A DNA stretch of 64,000 nucleotides, taken from Parapristionchus giblindavisi. Taxonomy: Eukaryota; Nematoda; Chromadorea; Rhabditida; Diplogasteridae. The DNA lies in NCBI GenBank assembly GCA_943737045.1, contig CALSFV010000023.1, positions 310,001 to 374,000 of the forward strand, in the 5' to 3' direction. The notes below the pieces were generated by a model. That model searched no databases. It was not told where the DNA came from and saw nothing but the letters and a program-made list of their open reading frames with translations. Numbering within the stretch: position 1 is the stretch's first letter; every line of letters starts with the position of its first letter. A program made the position numbers and the translations under genes. Below are positions 62,561 through 64,000 of the stretch, piece after piece.

Positions 62561-62972
62561 AATTTAACGTTTAGCTTTTCTTTATTTTTTCTTTGCTCCG
62601 ATATATATCTACAGTAATCTCAATTATTCCTACCATACGTGGGCAACTTTTGACGGAGGAAAAAATTGGGTGGGTCTGGTCGCTAGCGACAATGCCGCCC
62701 ACGCAGGTAGAATAGTCTCCTCTACAGCTTGGAACTATCGTAATCCCCACTAGAGCTACAGTAATAACTCTAGAGCTCAGACCTACAGTAATACCCACTA
62801 CTGATTAAACATAAAGCAATACCCACTAGGGCACAGACCTACAGTAACATACGCGATCAACCTTTCTCGCTAAAAAAAAAAAAATAAAATCGGTGGGTCA
62901 TCCCTTCGTCGCAAATTTACTACAGTACGCATGCTATAATATCTCTCCGAACACTGAGCACAGGTTGCTTAC

Positions 62973-63807
62973 CTGACGGATGCATGATTATCTGGAATGA
63001 ATGTCCGGAGAGGTGCAGTGGCTGCCGCCGTGCCCGTACCTAATAAATTACATCTGTATTGTATATACAATTGTTCACTTTTTTGCTTAATACATTTTCA
63101 TACATTTTCGGTGCCCTCGCCGTTTATTTTTATATAGTGGGTCAATTCTGGAAATAAGGTGGGTTGGTTCAGAAAATTCTTTATTTTTCCCTTAATAATC
63201 GTGGTTTTTAGCTACGTTTCGCATCAAGTGGCCTAAAATGGGCCATAAATAGTGCCTCAATCCTCGCACTGTGATGGTATGAAGAAGTATGATCTAGGTA
63301 GAGTACCGTACCTTCTTTAGCAATATGAAGAAGTCGGCCGGGGATGGAAAGTCTCAAGCGATGGACACTTTTTGCCACATCTAAACCAATATTATTGATT
63401 AATTGGTAAAGAACGATTGAATGATTCATCGAGTAGAAGTCTCGCTCGAAATAAATACCCAATCGATCGATAATACTAATATATTAACAGATAACTGTTG
63501 TCGTACCTCTAGCCCTCATTATTGATCAATCAATAGAAGTACCTCTAACCAGATGTGATATCTTATTTATTTATTTATTCTTTATTACATCAAATATATA
63601 TGGTAATAGGGTGATATATATAAGGAAAAAAGGGGTAGATGGATTTCCGTCGCACAAGGCGATTTCGGTTTTGGCCAGTGGCAGTTTTCAAACAATATCG
63701 AACAATTGATAGCTCTTACCGTATCCTAGAGGCACATTCGACAAAGAAGGCGTCTCTTGAGCAGAAATCAATACATGGAGGAATGGGTCGAAGACACGCC
63801 AGTCCAT
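62973..63807 (-). CDS. Partial minus-strand gene, three phase-compatible exons, unrecognised
   Basis: Exons 63720-63807 (ATG-led, MDWRVFDPFLHVLISAQET.., donor G/GTAAGA), 63312-63380 (SVHRLRLSIPGRLLHIAKE) and 62973-63039 (GTAAATAPLRTFIPDNHAS) join in phase. The last two contain KEGTGTAAATA, loosely like a serpin reactive-loop hinge, followed by FIPDNH. The resemblance is weak and the rest of the serpin fold is not seen, so I leave it unassigned. The gene may start further right, outside the window, or at the ATG, which directly follows an AAAG acceptor. Its 3' exons probably lie in or beyond the repeat array. Confidence 0.4.
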
Positions 63808-64000
63808 CTTTAAACCAATAAATAAATCATGCCATCAATCAATTCCACAAATTCTTGAAAAGTTCTAATTTTACAGCCCCCCCCCCCCCCGTGTCGGCAC
63901 CCACATATGGCCAAAATAGTAAAAAATAAATCTAATACAAATTAATTACCGAGAAATTGTGTTTTCAAATTATGGCGTAATATTATATCTTACCTTAATG
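63546..64000. other. Right edge: 5' flank of the partial gene
   Basis: AT-rich sequence with TTTATTTATTTATT near 63565 and a run of about 13 C at 63877-63890. No further coding exon is evident up to the window end. Confidence 0.35.

Larger units (their letters stand above)
57795..62860. repeat. 5-kb CTACAGTAATC minisatellite-like array
   Basis: More than one hundred imperfect units of the form CTACAGTAATC-YCCACTAGAGCTCAGAC, about 28-33 bp each, run mostly in one orientation. They are broken by larger modules. One is exon-like segments with ATCTxxTTTAAATATAACTTT and TTCGTTTTTTCTTTGTTCCG. Another is GTGGGC-type segments (57945-58063, 60000-60140, 60765-60925, 62378-62560, 62634-62705). A third is an 85-bp direct repeat (59055-59140 and 61970-62045). 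The array has higher-order structure rather than simple tandem copies. Confidence 0.85.

Noticed and set aside
62973..63380. Histone H2B-like or firm serpin assignment
   Set aside because: Short resemblances only (RLSIPGRLLHIAKEGT); the rest of either fold is not present.
1..64000. CRISPR array or bacterial operon features
   Set aside because: The sequence is clearly eukaryotic. The CTACAGTAATC array has no constant-repeat and unique-spacer structure and no cas-like genes.

Overview
The window is nuclear DNA of a nematode. The genes are cut into many short exons by small introns that end in TTTCAG-like acceptors (several introns are 43-60 nt). There is a nematode-type nuclear receptor with a CRACAAFFRR box, and the intergenic DNA is AT-rich. 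The very high exon density (41 exons in one 1352-codon gene) and the wealth of small inverted-repeat elements would fit a diplogastrid such as Pristionchus; that placement is inference. All gene models were assembled by hand from splice sites, reading phase and protein motifs.

Layout. (1) 1.8-7.3 kb, minus: a nuclear hormone receptor in 8 exons. (2) 7.9-20.3 kb, minus: a complete xanthine dehydrogenase (41 exons, 1352 aa) with all cofactor and substrate residues I could check. (3) 20.3-24.4 kb: the divergent intergenic region, holding a 0.7-kb palindrome. (4) 24.4-29.4 kb, plus: a 12-TM MFS transporter of CLN7/MFSD8 type (15 exons, 498 aa). (5) 30.0-31.1 kb, minus and convergent with it: a small single-finger C2H2 protein (178 aa). 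(6) 31.1-42.6 kb: a gene-poor block of foldback and inverted-repeat elements, with a tRNA-like relic and decayed coding fragments. (7) 42.6-48.7 kb, plus: a hexokinase-family protein (14 exons, 443 aa) whose sugar-binding residues are kept but whose ATP-binding loops are altered. (8) 48.7-57.4 kb: mostly non-coding, with one likely first coding exon at 51.0 kb. (9) 57.4-64 kb: a 5-kb minisatellite-like array built on the CTACAGTAATC word, containing repeated copies of a terminal coding exon. Minus-strand exons of one or more unrecognised genes surround it.

The metabolic genes do not form an operon or a pathway cluster. XDH and the receptor are tandem on the minus strand, 577 bp apart, with no visible functional link. 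The strongest theme is mobile DNA: at least fifteen inverted-repeat elements from several families sit in introns or intergenic DNA, and none interrupts a recognised exon. Two of the three large foldbacks carry tRNA-like B-box sequences in both arms. One foldback shows a nested insertion that can be proved by comparison with its own uninterrupted arm.
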